Of a stretch of 64,000 bases of DNA, positions 11,201 through 21,819 are shown one piece after another. The DNA lies in the NCBI GenBank assembly GCA_030386875.1, contig CM059564.1, forward strand, positions 64,523,936-64,587,935. Direction: 5' to 3'. The DNA is from Morinoia aosen. Taxonomy: Eukaryota > Arthropoda > Malacostraca > Amphipoda > Talitridae. The first letter of the stretch is position 1. Each line of letters opens with the position of its first letter. The position numbers were made by a program, and so were the translations under genes. The notes below the pieces were generated by a model. It worked only from the letters and a program-made list of their open reading frames with translations. It was not told the origin of the DNA and did no database searches.

Positions 11201-11853
11201 TAACAAAAGTCGTTCATTAACTAACCTAAAATTTTCAGATTTAAAGCAAACATTCATTTTGAATGGAGAGCAAAGTGTACAAAATGCATTCGTTTAATGT
11301 TTAAATGTAGGTAGAAAGCTCTAATAATTCACTATCCGTTCCCTGAAATACTTATGTTAATGAACGTCTGGGCTGAAAATCTATTCTATAAGGAAACTCT
11401 TATAAAATTCCATTTTCTGTGCAATATTATTCCATTGAAATTCATCGTAAACTGAACAGAGTGCTGGCCCCGCCAAACTGGCGCTGGGACGTGTCGCGGT
11501 CTGCGCGCCACAACCAGGACATCCAGCGGGACCGCGAGGCTCAGATAATGAAGGACTTGACAGCTTGGCTCAGCCTCGCTCGGGCCCCGGACTCTGCTGC
11601 CGTCAAGCCCTCAAAAGCAGGCCCATGTGAGGGCGGCAGCAGGGCACGGGGAGGCGATAAACACGACGGCAAGCAGCGGCGGGAGCCCCCTGCCATCAGC
11701 CCTGGCGTGTACTACAAACTGGAGGCTGAGTTCCGTCAGAAACACGCGGCGCAGCACAGCAGCAGCCACGGAGCGTTCAGAGCTAAAGTGCAAGCCATAT
11801 CCAGAATCAAAATGAGGCTCAGAAATCGAGCTGCTTTTTCAGCTAATCGCTGA
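2068..11853 (+). CDS. SANBR: 3' part of SANBR (KIAA1841) orthologue, seven exons
   Basis: The coding join I propose is 2068-2234, 5892-5982, 6460-6651, 7641-7784, 9551-9665, 10469-10778 and 11460-11853. Every junction is in phase and the total is 1413 nt including the stop, about 470 residues. Identification rests on motif order remembered from vertebrate SANBR: C-x2-C followed by a VFYAHVR-like strand, VYWRLWG, C-x2-C...C-x3-H, PCC-x4-LRF, GC-V-x2-H, and a late W-D-x-R-S-x-R-x-NQD-x-QR block. In mammals SANBR is a nuclear BTB protein that restrains antibody class switching. Invertebrates have no class switching, so the role here is unknown; gene regulation through SANT and BTB partners is an inference. 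The SANT and BTB exons are upstream of the window. The exons are clearly more GC-rich than the introns. No database search was possible. Confidence 0.85.
2235..5891 (+). other. SANBR intron a-b
   Basis: A 3.66-kb AT-rich intron running from GTCTCG to TTGCAG. Apart from the short 16-bp tandem repeat near 5.3 kb I see no gene, RNA or element in it. Confidence 0.6.
5281..5328. repeat. 16-bp tandem repeat, about 3 copies
   Basis: The unit CTTGTGAAGGAACAAG is repeated head to tail inside intron a-b. The copies are nearly identical, so the expansion is recent. Confidence 0.8.
5892..5982 (+). CDS. SANBR: SANBR exon b: VYWRLWG helix
   Basis: The exon starts after TCTTGCAG. Its first base A completes the AG left over from exon a, giving the Arg of YAHVR. 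It reads DLSWNLTDHVKEMKAALKTW followed by RLVYWRLWGQ and ends CAG before GTCTGC in phase 0. The amphipathic helix ending in VYWRLWG is the most distinctive SANBR motif in the window; the human counterpart has DVYWRLWG at this place. At 91 nt the exon is too short to appear as an ATG-initiated frame. The phases on both sides fit the neighbouring exons exactly. Confidence 0.82.
5983..6459 (+). other. SANBR intron b-c
   Basis: A 477-bp intron. Its last 43 bases (6417-6459) are a near-copy of the first 43 bases of exon c. Otherwise it is AT-rich and featureless, with a short CACACACA run at about 6350. Confidence 0.6.
6417..6502 (+). repeat. 43-bp tandem duplication across the exon c acceptor
   Basis: Bases 6417-6459 and 6460-6502 share GTACACTTCCT, CCGTGCTCGTCATGCAGCGC and TGTT/CGTGTT, with only a few mismatches. 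The boundary between the copies is exactly the inferred acceptor AG at 6458-6459. Confidence 0.85.
6460..6651 (+). CDS. SANBR: SANBR exon c: Cys/His-rich module and PCC motif
   Basis: The exon is 192 nt, 64 codons, phase 0 at both ends. It follows GTTGCCAG and ends AGA-AAT before GTGAGG. It encodes VHFLPCSSCSAVFP, then ELRRCRKH, an acidic stretch, DHFPCCGARALRFSPLP and RN. The C-x2-C, C-x3-H and CC residues match the conserved Cys/His positions of the vertebrate protein (TCSRC, HCQYH, PCC), and ALRF matches its VLRF. These residues may form a treble-clef-like zinc site with exon a; that is inference. The first 43 bases are nearly duplicated just upstream, at 6417-6459. Confidence 0.85.
6652..7640 (+). 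other. SANBR intron c-d
   Basis: A 989-bp AT-rich intron from GTGAGG to CACAG. The frame upstream of exon d (from 7404) is open by chance. No other feature is seen. Confidence 0.6.
7641..7784 (+). CDS. SANBR: SANBR exon d: GC-V-x2-H motif
   Basis: The exon follows GGTCACAG and is 48 codons in phase 0. It encodes GCQVCEHTVQLSRRPEEVW, then ALHNIYDDLLTYQVLICLP and a Pro/Thr-rich end. The opening GC-V-x2-H-V matches the vertebrate GCKVRDHMV segment directly after the LRF-DP motif, which supports the c-d junction. The DDL...Y...I...P pattern also matches. I chose the donor CACAG before GTGACG at 7785. An earlier donor, CCAG before GTCCTC at 7740, is also in phase 0 and would shorten the exon by 15 codons. 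Confidence 0.8.
7785..9550 (+). other. SANBR intron d-e, containing a TTAA-type insertion
   Basis: A 1766-bp intron from GTGACG to GCAGTAG. Most of it is taken up by a piggyBac-like insertion (7934-9131). The rest is AT-rich with no signal. Confidence 0.55.
7934..9131. mobile_element. Degenerate piggyBac-like element
   Basis: The left end is TTAA (7934-7937) followed by CACGTCCACTACGG. The right end is CCGTAGTGAACGTG (9114-9127), which is its inverted complement with one mismatch, followed by CTAG where TTAA is expected. Related subterminal motifs (GGTACA, TATGTACCA, ACACGT) occur near both ends. TTAA target use is typical of piggyBac elements. No intact transposase frame remains; a stretch near 8.47-8.52 kb reads like a short acidic peptide but cannot be assigned. 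The element sits within a SANBR intron. Confidence 0.5.
9551..9665 (+). CDS. SANBR: SANBR exon e (predicted)
   Basis: This is a GC-rich island inside AT-rich intron. It reads HFRPDRVPEQGAVWRGVPLV and then PARADRSFLDRSCFLSRQ, and ends CAA-G before GTCTGC, leaving one base that pairs with the TT opening exon f to make a Val codon. A W in an acidic/Pro context occurs at this place in the vertebrate protein, but the similarity is weak. Exon d ends in phase 0, so the acceptor must be the TAG at 9548-9550 or the CAG at 9578-9580. The CAG at 9545-9547 would put a TAG codon in frame. The exon is supported by phase and composition rather than by clear homology. Confidence 0.55.
9666..10468 (+). other. 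SANBR intron e-f
   Basis: An 803-bp AT-rich intron from GTCTGC to CATCAG. No element or RNA is seen in it. Confidence 0.5.
10469..10778 (+). CDS. SANBR: SANBR exon f: disordered charged linker
   Basis: The exon follows CCCCATCAG and ends TTC-CA before a perfect GTGAGT donor. It encodes a Ser/Ala/Pro-rich, low-complexity stretch, then an acidic run (GDSDENEGG) and a basic run (PKMKAALQRKAARAKRALNF). The vertebrate protein also has an acidic then Lys-rich disordered linker here, so the match is in composition only. The basic run could act as a nuclear localisation signal (inference). Other acceptors are possible: CCCTCAG gives a start at 10478 in the same phase, three codons shorter. AAG gives a start at 10429 but in phase 0, which does not fit exon e. 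Confidence 0.72.
10779..11459 (+). other. SANBR intron f-g
   Basis: A 681-bp AT-rich intron with a perfect GTGAGT donor and an AACAG acceptor. No other signal. Confidence 0.65.
11460..11853 (+). CDS. SANBR: SANBR terminal exon g
   Basis: The exon follows CTGAACAG, and its first base A completes CA-A (Gln) from exon f. It encodes VLAPPNWRWDVSRSARHNQD, then IQRDREAQIMKDLTAWLSL, a Gly/Lys/Arg-rich linker, and near the C terminus SPGVYYKLEAEFRQK followed by a basic tail ending RNRAAFSANR and TGA. The W-D-x-x-R-S-x-R-x-NQD-x-QR-(D/E) block and the later GxYxxLEA motif both occur in this order at the C terminus of vertebrate SANBR. This is the strongest evidence for the identification and for this being the last exon. 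Confidence 0.85.
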
Positions 11854-12937
11854 ACAGCTCACAAATTTGGATCAAGTTTACCGTAAAAAATAGTTCGTAA
11901 TTTCAAGCCCGTCACAATCGTTATTCGTAAGCATCAATTATTAGTTATTTAGTATACAGTAACGAGAGTGTAGAGTTCTAAATATTGCGAAATTTAATAT
12001 CCCTGTAATTTATTCGCAGTTTTAGATTATGATCGTCAATTTCTGATCTCATACCGAAGTTTGTAGTTGAAATGTTTGTGTTGTTTCGTACACTGAAACA
12101 TGACACGTTCATTCAGTAGCAATCCTTATTACAATGCTGAGAAGTATTCTGTAGAAAGGAAACAAAAAAAAACCAACGTGATAAACGAATATCATTTATC
12201 ATGATTAATATTTGAGGCTGAATAGAAACTTTTCGTTGATTGCTGGGATTGTTTTTGTTGATGGCATCTAACATAATACAAAAATTCGAAGTCCGCCGTG
12301 TCGACTCTAATAGAAAAGTAGGGAAGCTTGCAACATTATAAGATTTATAAAAATATAGAGATAAGCAAATTATAGTTTCGTCAGAAGAACGACCTGGATA
12401 TCACAAATGAGCTATGGCGATGTCAATCCACATTCTTCAAATTTAAAAAGAAACTCCGTTGAGGTGAAAGAGTCATTTTTTACGGTGTTGGACCCAATAT
12501 CCAATTAAAGTGCGCTGAAGTTACTCCAAATTCCGAGCGCGAACAAAGCCCTGCCGAGCTGCATCCCGTTACGGTGGTCGTTAATCTTGAAGAGAAGGAC
12601 TTCTTCTTTGAAACTTTTTTCTATGTGTTCGGAATTAAAGCTGCACGGAAGATGGTCTTCTCTTCACGTGTGGACAATGCTTGACATTGACCCCGATTGA
12701 GCGCATATAGAGAAGCACACTCGGATGCATGCGCAAAAATAACTCTGAAATGAAACCTCCACGGTAGTTTGACGACATTTTTTTCACGATGTCTTTGTTC
12801 TGCGAGTCGTGTTCGCTTCTACCCATATTGGCACGATGAACAGGACGTTATTGGCCGTCTGATCTTTGTCAAAATGAAGTACAATCGTGCGAATGCGGAA
12901 GCACTGTTCTCACTTTGATTTTAATAAAACGAATAAA
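11854..12937 (+). other. Putative SANBR 3' UTR with AATAAA signals
   Basis: This AT-rich sequence follows the stop codon. Two AATAAA hexamers lie close together at 12923-12928 and 12932-12937. They are the first canonical pair I see downstream, so the transcript may end just after them. AATAAA is common by chance in DNA this AT-rich. No other feature is visible. Confidence 0.3.
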
Positions 12938-15900
12938 ATGACTATTACCTTCTATTTTAATGATTTGTAAGATATACATCTTTGTAAAATATTCTAATAC
13001 GAAGAAAAATTAATATCGTTGTGCGCAGAGAATATCCAATGCATTTTCTAAATTTCATTTGATTCACATTCGAAATGTTGTAAAATGCAGTCTAGTTTTT
13101 TGAATCTCATCAAATCTATCTTAATAACCGTGAGTGTTCGACCAGCGTCATAATTTTAGAAATAGTTAAATGAATGTAATTTAACCTTTAAAATTTCTCT
13201 TTCTGTAAAAATTTAAGAGGCATTCCACTATTTTTCTCCCACGGATCACCGGGATAATTATTTGAGTGACTTTGAACATTTGCTATTTGCGCTGGAAATT
13301 ACCGATGACATTCAATAAGATAGGAATTATTTCTATAGTTCTTTGATTGACCTGAATGTTACTTATCATAACCATTTCCTTTATCTGCAAAACATTACGA
13401 AAAAACTTGCGTTTCATTGGCCTCTTCATAGAACGTCATAAACGTAACTCCTTGTGGTGAGCTCACACGCAGTAGCTCGACGCAGCCGTAAGGAGCCACG
13501 CATTCAAGTTACAGAGCGTCGTAACTTCAACAGCTCAAATTTTCCCACTTTCCTATCTATACGAGAAAGTTACATTTTTAAAAATAAGTCTACAGTTACG
13601 GGATATTTAGATGTCTCAACACCGTGAATGCTTTCGTTCCAACAAGAAACTTGTTCATAGCTTCAATTTTTAACTCTAACGGATGCACAGTTGATGTTTT
13701 ACAGCTGTGATTGGAATAATGTAAAACTAGCCTTCTTTGTTTGAAATTTAAGAATAATTCTAGTAAAATTGAACGCACAACAGTAGCTAATCATGTTTAG
13801 ACTGAGTTACAAGATGCCCCGGGCTATTGATTAATTTCATTCTAAGCTTTAGTGAATGTGCACATTGCTGATGATAGCAAATTTACGTTCCGGTTAATTG
13901 GGTCAGACATTAAATTTGTCCTTTGAGACTGAAGATTTATTGATATCGTTAATTTTTTTTGACAATATTCAGCCAGCATTGCACAGAGAAGACAAATACA
14001 GAAATTTCAAAGTAGTGTTGCAATGAACTGTTTTGCGCCCACGAATATGAAACTACGTCGTTATGCCTTAGTTACTGTAACTTACGTATATTTATAGTCT
14101 ATCAACTGCTTAACCTGGGGATTTCTAGAAGACATCATGACGCGCTTATTTGCCCCAGCAAAGTGACACGCCTTATGTCTTAGTGATGGCCCGTCTATTT
14201 TAATTGGGAGATCCAAATTCTCAATACAATTGATTTCGTCGTAGCGGTACAGATGCAGTAAAATTTTTTTTCAACTTGGCTGCGCAGCGTGTATTTTTTC
14301 CTTCGAATCTTCAATTTTGAATGTTCACTTGTCAGGTGCTCAATACTCAAATTTTAATAGAAAAAGAAATTAATTAGTAATTAGTATAAAACAATAACTA
14401 ATATAGGAAACAAGTCACTGACACGCATGCAGTGTCAACGACCCGATCTACCCCGATCACGGCCGTAATTTTCAACACAATGAGAGACACAGAGGTCGGC
14501 TTTCAGGGTAAGTCTAGAAGTGATCTACTCGATTGCATTTACTCTGGTAGCGCTTAAATTTGTATCCTGAGCACTTATTTAGTTCCTAACATTAGTACTT
14601 CACAACTTCATAGTTTGTTTCAACCCTCCGCTCTTTTCCAGTCAGCTCCGTTCCTACTGTGATGAATTCCATCCTTATTATTAAATTTTCAATTTGTACG
14701 AGAGATTAAAAAAGTATTCACTATTCCTGCACTATTAATAAAATTCCATTCACATTTTAAAGCCCTTAGACTTAGCTTGCGGATAAATTTATTTTAAATA
14801 CTTAATGCAGTCATAGTGGCCAGTTTATCAGTCAAGTTTCTAAATGAGGCATCGCTTCTGTGTATTTGACGGTAGCAGTAAGAGAATCTGCGGCAAAATT
14901 CTGACAAACAGACGAGCGTTCACGCATAATGTTAAGCGTGTACACAAACATTTATTTTCAGTTACTGGTACTCATGTGTGTGTATAAATGCTAACGCAGA
15001 ATAGCACTTGCAAGTGGAGGTTTTCCATGACGGATAAGTGCAAGAAAAACGCGCCTCTTCTAACAGATCTAGACATCTTGGGGCACAAATTACGGCGTTG
15101 ACATTGACTGGCTGGACTTTGAGCTGGGCACTTGGTGCAGCGAAATCCAGCTTCCTGAATTACATTTAATGATAGTACAGAGCACATTATGAAAAGAACA
15201 AATTATTTGCAGTAATCCTGATTATCATTTTAGAAATATTCTCCATGGATTTTGCTCTTTCGATTTATACAAAATATATTGTAGTGCTCCGATAAATTGG
15301 CTGCATACCCTCGAGGAGGCGAGATGAGAGATCTGTTCTGAATCTTAACTCGAAATAACGGTACTTTTATAGATATGCTTGGCTTCCATTAAATCTGTAC
15401 TTACTGTATGTAACATTATTTAAGATGTAAATATTTAATGGTACTTTTAATTTGATCCCTGAGATCCTCATTGCATTTAATTTATTTTTAAATGAGTACA
15501 GATATACGGTACAAGATTTAAAAGAACGTAATCACCCATATTAATAGTCTACTAGTTTATTTTTTTTAATAACTAGACGTTACTACGATTTAGTTGATTG
15601 TACTCACATTATCTACCCATTAGTTACCGACGACTTGAATTTAGCGCTGTGTAACAGCTACTTTTAGATCTCAGTTGCTTTTGAGTAACGTTTGGCATCG
15701 ACCTTGTATAATAAGGAGGCTGAAAAACAAAAAAATCGACGTACATTTAATTTTAAAAGCCTTGGTGACCTGAAAGCTCTCGCATGAACAAAAAAAAACA
15801 ACAAATTCATCCGAAAAAATGTAGCGGAATCGATGATTGGAGCGTAAATTTCTTTTTTGACGGGGATGAAGATGCAAAAACTTGTCCGCTGCCTCATTTT

Positions 15901-17170
15901 CTTTGCTTAAACGGGCGTTTTTTGCCCGTTCTTATGAGTGATTTAGACGTCAATCATGCATAATGTAACTCCCGCCTCAGGCGCAGGAAGCGCGCAAGCT
16001 GTCGGCAACGTGCGGCAGCGACCTGACGTGCCGACGCGCTACTGCTCTTTTATACTCCATCCGAACAGTACCCGTGATAAAAAATATTGTTGTACATGTC
16101 GACTGGTGAAACTCGTATCACAGTTACGGTCATTATAACTATCCGTATGAGCGTGACAGAGAAATGGAAGAAGCGGACTCCAAACAAATAAATCAAGGGT
16201 ATTATTAGGTAGGAGCAGGAATCGTGAAAATTTCGCAGACACTGTCATCGTAAAGCTAGGTCGACCCGTGAAAAGTTCCGTCAACAATCTATGCTAACCT
16301 AACCAAAACCTAACCTTTTCTATCATATCCTAGCATAGCCTAACCTATCGTGATAAATGTAAAACAAATCAATGCATTTAAAGACGATCTTTTAATATAC
16401 TGAGGAATTCGGTATCCATGATTCCTCAAACTCAGACGAATGCGTAACGGATACCTAAGAAATAAATATACGTCCTGAATGGTATGGGAGGAGAGGTGTT
16501 GCAGGAAATGCATTGACGAAGCAAATACGTCTGGAAAGTAATAAAAAAGAGGTATTTAATAAGTGTTAGAAGATAAGGATAGGCAATGAACGCTCAGTAT
16601 TAAAAATTGGGTAATAAAGTAGTTTAGCAAAAAGAGACACTAAAGAAGAGGAGAGTTATTACCTCAAAAGAATTAATGGAAAGGCACTTATGGCGGAATG
16701 TTCGAGAGGTTTTAATGAAGGGGTGTTGAGAAGTTTTCAGTAGTTAGCTAAAAGCTCCGTTTTCATTACGAAGATGTTTCACAGAAGAAAGAGAAAAGTT
16801 CATTTAGTACAGACTGTAGAACACGGGAAATCTACACACAAGGCGTGTTTGCACCCAGGGTACTCAACACTTAGACACAGCACGCTAAAGTGAAAGAGAG
16901 AAAGAAAAAAATAAGAAGCAGTATAGAAGGCTTAAAAACTGAAATAAGAAAAGTGGGCACAGTAGATAGAAGTGCCGTAAGCCTATCTATTGCTGAGGTA
17001 TAGCCTAACAGTATCTCCTCTATAGGCCAGTCGCTACCGCATAGGATAGACAAGCCTAAGCTAAGCCTATTGCCTATCCGCCACATACGTGAGAGGTAGA
17101 AGAACTGAAGGGGAAGTATCGAAGAGAAGAATATTGAAGCAGTAAGGTCTCAACGAACTCATTAGTTGTG
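12938..17170. other. AT-rich intergenic region
   Basis: No recognisable gene. A GC-rich spot at about 15.98-16.05 kb is listed separately. At 16.29-16.35 kb there are scattered CCTAACC motifs resembling the insect telomere repeat CCTAA, but they are irregular and not an array. Confidence 0.5.
15980..16061 (+). other. Weak candidate exon (GC-rich island)
   Basis: After CCCGCCTCAG the frame reads AQEARKLSATCGSDLTCRRA and stays open for about 35 codons. The composition is much richer in GC than the flanks, like the SANBR exons. There is no good donor, partner exon or recognised family, so this may be chance. Confidence 0.2.
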
Positions 17171-17189
17171 TCCGTTTAGGTCACCGTGT

Positions 17190-18240
17190 TGTTGCGTTGC
17201 CTGTCTCAGTATCTGCTGAATTGGAAACTTGCCTGTCTCAGTGCCCTCGAATTAGTGTGTCGCCTGTCTCAGAGCCCTCGAATTAGTTTGTTGCCTGTCT
17301 CAGTGCCCTCGAATTAGAGTGTTGCATGTCTCAGTGCCCTCGAATTAGTTTGTTGCCTGTCTCAGTGCCCTCGAATTAGAGTGTTGCACGTCTCAGTGCC
17401 CTCGAACTAGTGTGTCGCCTGTCTCAGAGCCCTCGAATTAGTTTGTTGCCTGTCTCAGTGCCCTCGAATTAGAGTGTTGCACGTCTCAGTGCCCTCGAAT
17501 TAGTGTGTCGCCTGTCTCAGAGCCCTCGAATTAGTTTGTTGCCTGTCTCAGTGCCCTCGAATTAGAGTGTTGCATGTCTCAGTGCCCTCGAATTAGTTTG
17601 TTGCCTGTCTCAGTGCCCTCGAATTAGAGTGTTGCACGTCTCAGTGCCCTCGAATTAGTGTGTCGCCTGTCTCAGAGCCCTCGAATTAGTTTGTTGCCTG
17701 TCTCAGTGCCCTCAAATTAGAGTGTTGCATGTCTCAGTACCCTCGAATTAGTGTGTTGGATGCCTTAGTGCTCTCGAATTAGTGTGTTGCATGTCTCAGT
17801 GCCCTCGAATAAGTGTGTTGCATGTCTCAGTGCCCTCGCATTAGCGAGTTGCACGTCTCAGTGCCCTCAAATTAGCGAGTTGCACGTCTCAGTGCCCTCG
17901 AATTAGCGAGTTGCATGTCTCAGTGCCCTCGAATTAGCGAGTTGCACGTCTCAGTGCCCTCGAATTAGCGAGTTGCACGTCTCAGTGCCCTCGAATTAGC
18001 GAGTTGCACGTCTCAGTGCCATCGAATTAGGGAGTTGCATGTCTCAGTGCCCTCGAATTAGCGAGTTGCACGTCTCAGTGCCCTCGAATTAGCGAGTTGC
18101 ACGTCTCAGTGCCCTCGAATTAGCGAGTTGCACGTCTCAGTGTTCCCGTTAAGTGTGTTGTCTGTTTCAGTGTCTCTGTATTAGTGTGTTATCAGTGTGT
18201 GTCCCTGTATTAGTGTGTTGCCTGTCTCAGTGCCACCCTA
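17190..18240. repeat. 31-bp minisatellite, about 34 copies, with a higher-order repeat
   Basis: The core unit is GTCTCAGTGCCCTCGAATTA plus an 11-base variable join (for example GCGAGTTGCAC). From 17.2 to 17.7 kb several variants alternate: the diagnostic AGAGCCCTCG variant starts at 17271, 17426, 17519 and 17674, spaced 155, 93 and 155 bp. That gives a 248-bp higher-order period of 8 units. From 17.84 to 18.14 kb the array is nearly uniform GCGAGTTGCACG type. There are no unique spacers, so it is not a CRISPR array. No conserved reading frame is apparent. Confidence 0.95.
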
Positions 18241-21200
18241 AATACATAAATGCTTCAAATTCTCGATCAGATGTCTGCTTGCTGCACAAAAAGTGGATCT
18301 CTCGTTCTTTTGTCGCGTTAACAGAACGACCTCCGCAAGTACACTTCACCGTCATCTCTTCCTTCCACCGAGATGACACTGGTCTTCTTTATCGAGACTA
18401 GACGACGTTATTAACTACCATACTTTAGAATCTGGTTTGGTTAATTTCTTCCCTATTAAAGAATACGATGCACTTTAACTCTTAAAACTTTTTTGTGTTT
18501 AGCGACGATGCTCAATTACCTTGAGAAAATTCACTTCCAAGCGTTCAGTAATCAACGCAATTATAGCACTTGCGTTTTTACGTCTCATATTTCATTTTTT
18601 GAAGAGCATTTTAGTCCCACAGCTAAAATGACCATACGCAATTACAATTTAACGACTGATTGAACTGAAACGAAACGGTACATATTTCTGGACCTCGAAT
18701 ATAGCAGTTCACGTTGCGATGTCTCCTACATGTTGCATTGCGAATTTCCGCGTGTGTTCCAAGCTGCATTTCCGCTTCACGTGAAATGAAAGATTTCCAA
18801 GTACGGAGCCAATTGAATCAATACGAAAATTATGCTCAAGGCTACCGAGCGCGAGAATCTGGAAATTTTTCGTTGGCTTTAGAATAGTGAAGTGAAGAGT
18901 AACTGCGTGATGAGGTGCGGTGACTGAAGGCACTTTTCTTGTATGATTTTCTCCATTACTTCGCACGCCGCTCACAGATATTGTAGGAATTATAACTTCA
19001 ATAGAGCCTAGTTGAGTAACCATGATAGTTTATTCTATTTTACTGTGAGTTAGTTTTCTTCTTAAATATTGCCTTGCAGATTTAGTTTTTGAAACTTTTG
19101 ATTTGTTTTCAGTAGAATTTTTACCAATCAAAGATTATATCTTCATCTGAGACCAGGTAGCTTAATAAATTGAGCTAAATTCTATGAATGTTCAAAGCTC
19201 TAAAAGCAATTAAATAAATCGGCAAATTACTGTGTATTTTTGTTAGAAAAAAATTTGATAGACGACATTGCAGTTGCAAACATTAAGCTCTGGTGGCCCC
19301 ACCATGCGCCGCTGCTCGCTTTTATCTTCTATTTGATACTTTTGTTTAATTCCTCTCTTTTTTACACTCATTTTTTTTATTTAGCTCTCAATACCTATCC
19401 ATCCCCTCTCACAATATCCGGCTTCTCTTTAGTACAGTTCTGCACTCAGAATTTTACAGGTCATTTACTACCAGTTTTTGTAAGATTCGTGAAAAAATAT
19501 TAACCGTGATCTATTTTAGGTGTATTTGAAATGGACATTTCATTAAATGACAGCATTGAAACATTTTCCTATAAATACTGTCAGTACATTTGCTTCAGTG
19601 ATGAAACCAGTTCATCATGATGTAAAAAAATTTGACATATTCCTTCAGTGAGTACATGCAATCACAATGATCCTAAATGATATCCTTAGAGTCTAGAAAA
19701 AATGACTGCTTTTATATTGGCCGTATTCCAGTTAATGATATTCAACATAGTAACTGAAGTTCAAATTTACGTCTTGATGATAAGACCAACCCGCAGAAAT
19801 TTACTCAATGACTAAAACGCAACACATTCTATCAAAATATGTGGACGTATTAGTTAAAATCATCATTCGTTGTTAGCGCCGCCGTGAAGAATAGTTAACA
19901 TCGTCGACACGAGTGAACTCAACCGAGTTTTTGGAGCACTCACATCCCCTTCACACTTTCCGAGTCTCCGTCTTCCTTGTCGTATAAAAACTAACCTTCT
20001 TTACGAGGCTCAATAAATAATGCAGACCCGACACGTGAAGGATGCTCCTCACAAAAGCTCTGATGATTAATACTTGGAGGCACTTCATTTTTTCCAAAAC
20101 GAGAGCATCATAGCGGAGCATCGTAGAGGCAAGTCTTCTTCATCTCTTTTTTTTGACAGCGTGCACATGCGTGTGCAGCCAAGTTGTGTTTCCTGCCTTT
20201 TAGAGTCATGAATTATCAATATAACTGCAAAGTCATGTATGTTGCATTGGAGAAGCTGATTGATTAATCGTTGGAAGAAATTTTGTTATCACAGAAACTG
20301 AGTTGGTACAACAGGTTTGATGAGCTGGTGGCGCTCCACACTACAGCGTGATGTTCATGAAGAAATGAAGAGATAATCTCCGTTAAATTAGCTATAGTTT
20401 ATTTATACTAAAAAATACTAATCGCATAAAAAATTTCAATTTTTCATGAATTATAATCATAAGTTGTTAAAGCAAGGAGCAGCTGATACAAAAAGAAGTA
20501 CTTCCACGAAACAAATATGAAGTTCATACGAAATGTAGTAATGAACTGCATAAAATTTTGAGCAGCTAAAACTAAAAATTATTTTTCCCACGAAATTCAA
20601 AACTCTATAGGAATAATGAAGACATATGTTCCTTAAAATTAGGAACCTTTAATATAAAGAGGGAATATTTCGATGCTGCACCATCTAAATTTGTTGAAAG
20701 CAATGTTGTAAGAAAAATTCTCCGACAAATCGAGTTCTTCTGCGACTGCCATCAAAATCCTGCAGCACACGTCCGTTGCAGCCGCGATACGCCACCAGGC
20801 CTTTACGCGTACCATGCGTTCTTCAGGGCATCAAAATGCACACAAGCCTCTAAGGCTGCTTCGTTGCACCGTCAGTCTAAGTGCCCAGAATATAAGTAAC
20901 ATTTTAACCAATATCGGAAAACCATAAATTTTTGTTTCACGTGAGAAAGCTTTTTTTTAGAAGCGAACATTTTACTTAGTAGTTTCCGAATGATATGAAT
21001 AATATATCGAACAAGGAACATTTCTCAGAAAGATTCTCTTTTCGGTTCTCCATCACTCTTTTCAGGCAAACTTAGCTAAATTTAAGCTATAGCTCGTTAA
21101 GAACATATTTTCAGGACAGCACGAACCTGTCCAAAAATGAGCTAACAAAAAAACATATTTTTCCCAGATTGCGTTACTTATATTCCAAAATTGGAGTGAT

Positions 21201-21345
21201 TCTCTATGCGCCATCATTATCGTCCGCACATCACTAAAGATATGCCTAAAATATTCGTAGATCCTGTTCAATATTTGTGGAACACGCCAGTACTATGACA
21301 ACTTTTTAATTAGCGACAGATTGAGAACACCTCAGCTGAGGCTGG
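18241..21345. other. AT-rich intergenic region
   Basis: No gene recognised. An open frame of 104 codons on the - strand (18709-19023) has no family resemblance and no splice context that I can support. Nothing else stands out. Confidence 0.45.
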
Positions 21346-21700
21346 CTTGCCTCGGCGTGGCTGACTGTCTAGCTGTGGCTGACTGTCTGGCTGTGGCTGA
21401 CTCTCTGGCTGTGTCTGACTGTCTGGCTGTGGCTGACTGTCTGGCTGCGGCTGACTGTCTGGCTGTGGCTAGACTGTCTGGATGTGGCTAGACTGTCTGG
21501 CTGTGGCTGGCTGTCTAGTTGTGGCTGTCTGGCTGTGGCTAACTGTCTGGCTGTGGCTGACTACCTGGCTGTGGCTGACTGTCTGGATGTAGCTTGACTG
21601 TTTGTATGGGGCTAGGCTTTTTGGATGTGGATAGACTGTCTGGCTGTGGCTGACTTTCTGGCTGTACGTGGCTCGACTGTCTCGTTGTAGCCAGATTGTC
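21346..21700. repeat. 18-bp tandem repeat, about 20 degenerate copies
   Basis: The unit is GACTGTCTGGCTGTGGCT with point changes and small length shifts. Because 18 is divisible by 3, the - strand reads as a SHSQTV-type hexapeptide repeat, but length changes break the frame, so it is probably not coding. Confidence 0.9.
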
Positions 21701-21819
21701 ATACGGTGGATGAAATGCATAATTTTGACCAGACTGCCTTATTGACGCAGGACTGTTTAACAATGGCTTGCTCAGAATAGTTCAGGTCTACAGGACAAAG
21801 TCGTCCGAGAAGTATATTG

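Noticed and set aside
16292..16350. Telomere-like CCTAACC motifs
   Set aside because: Only a few irregular copies mixed with other sequence; not a (CCTAA)n tract.
17190..18240. CRISPR-like array
   Set aside because: The repeat units join directly without unique spacers, and the surrounding DNA is eukaryotic with no cas genes.
21469..21763. SHSQTV-repeat protein on the minus strand
   Set aside because: Produced by the 18-bp tandem repeat; length changes between copies break the frame repeatedly.
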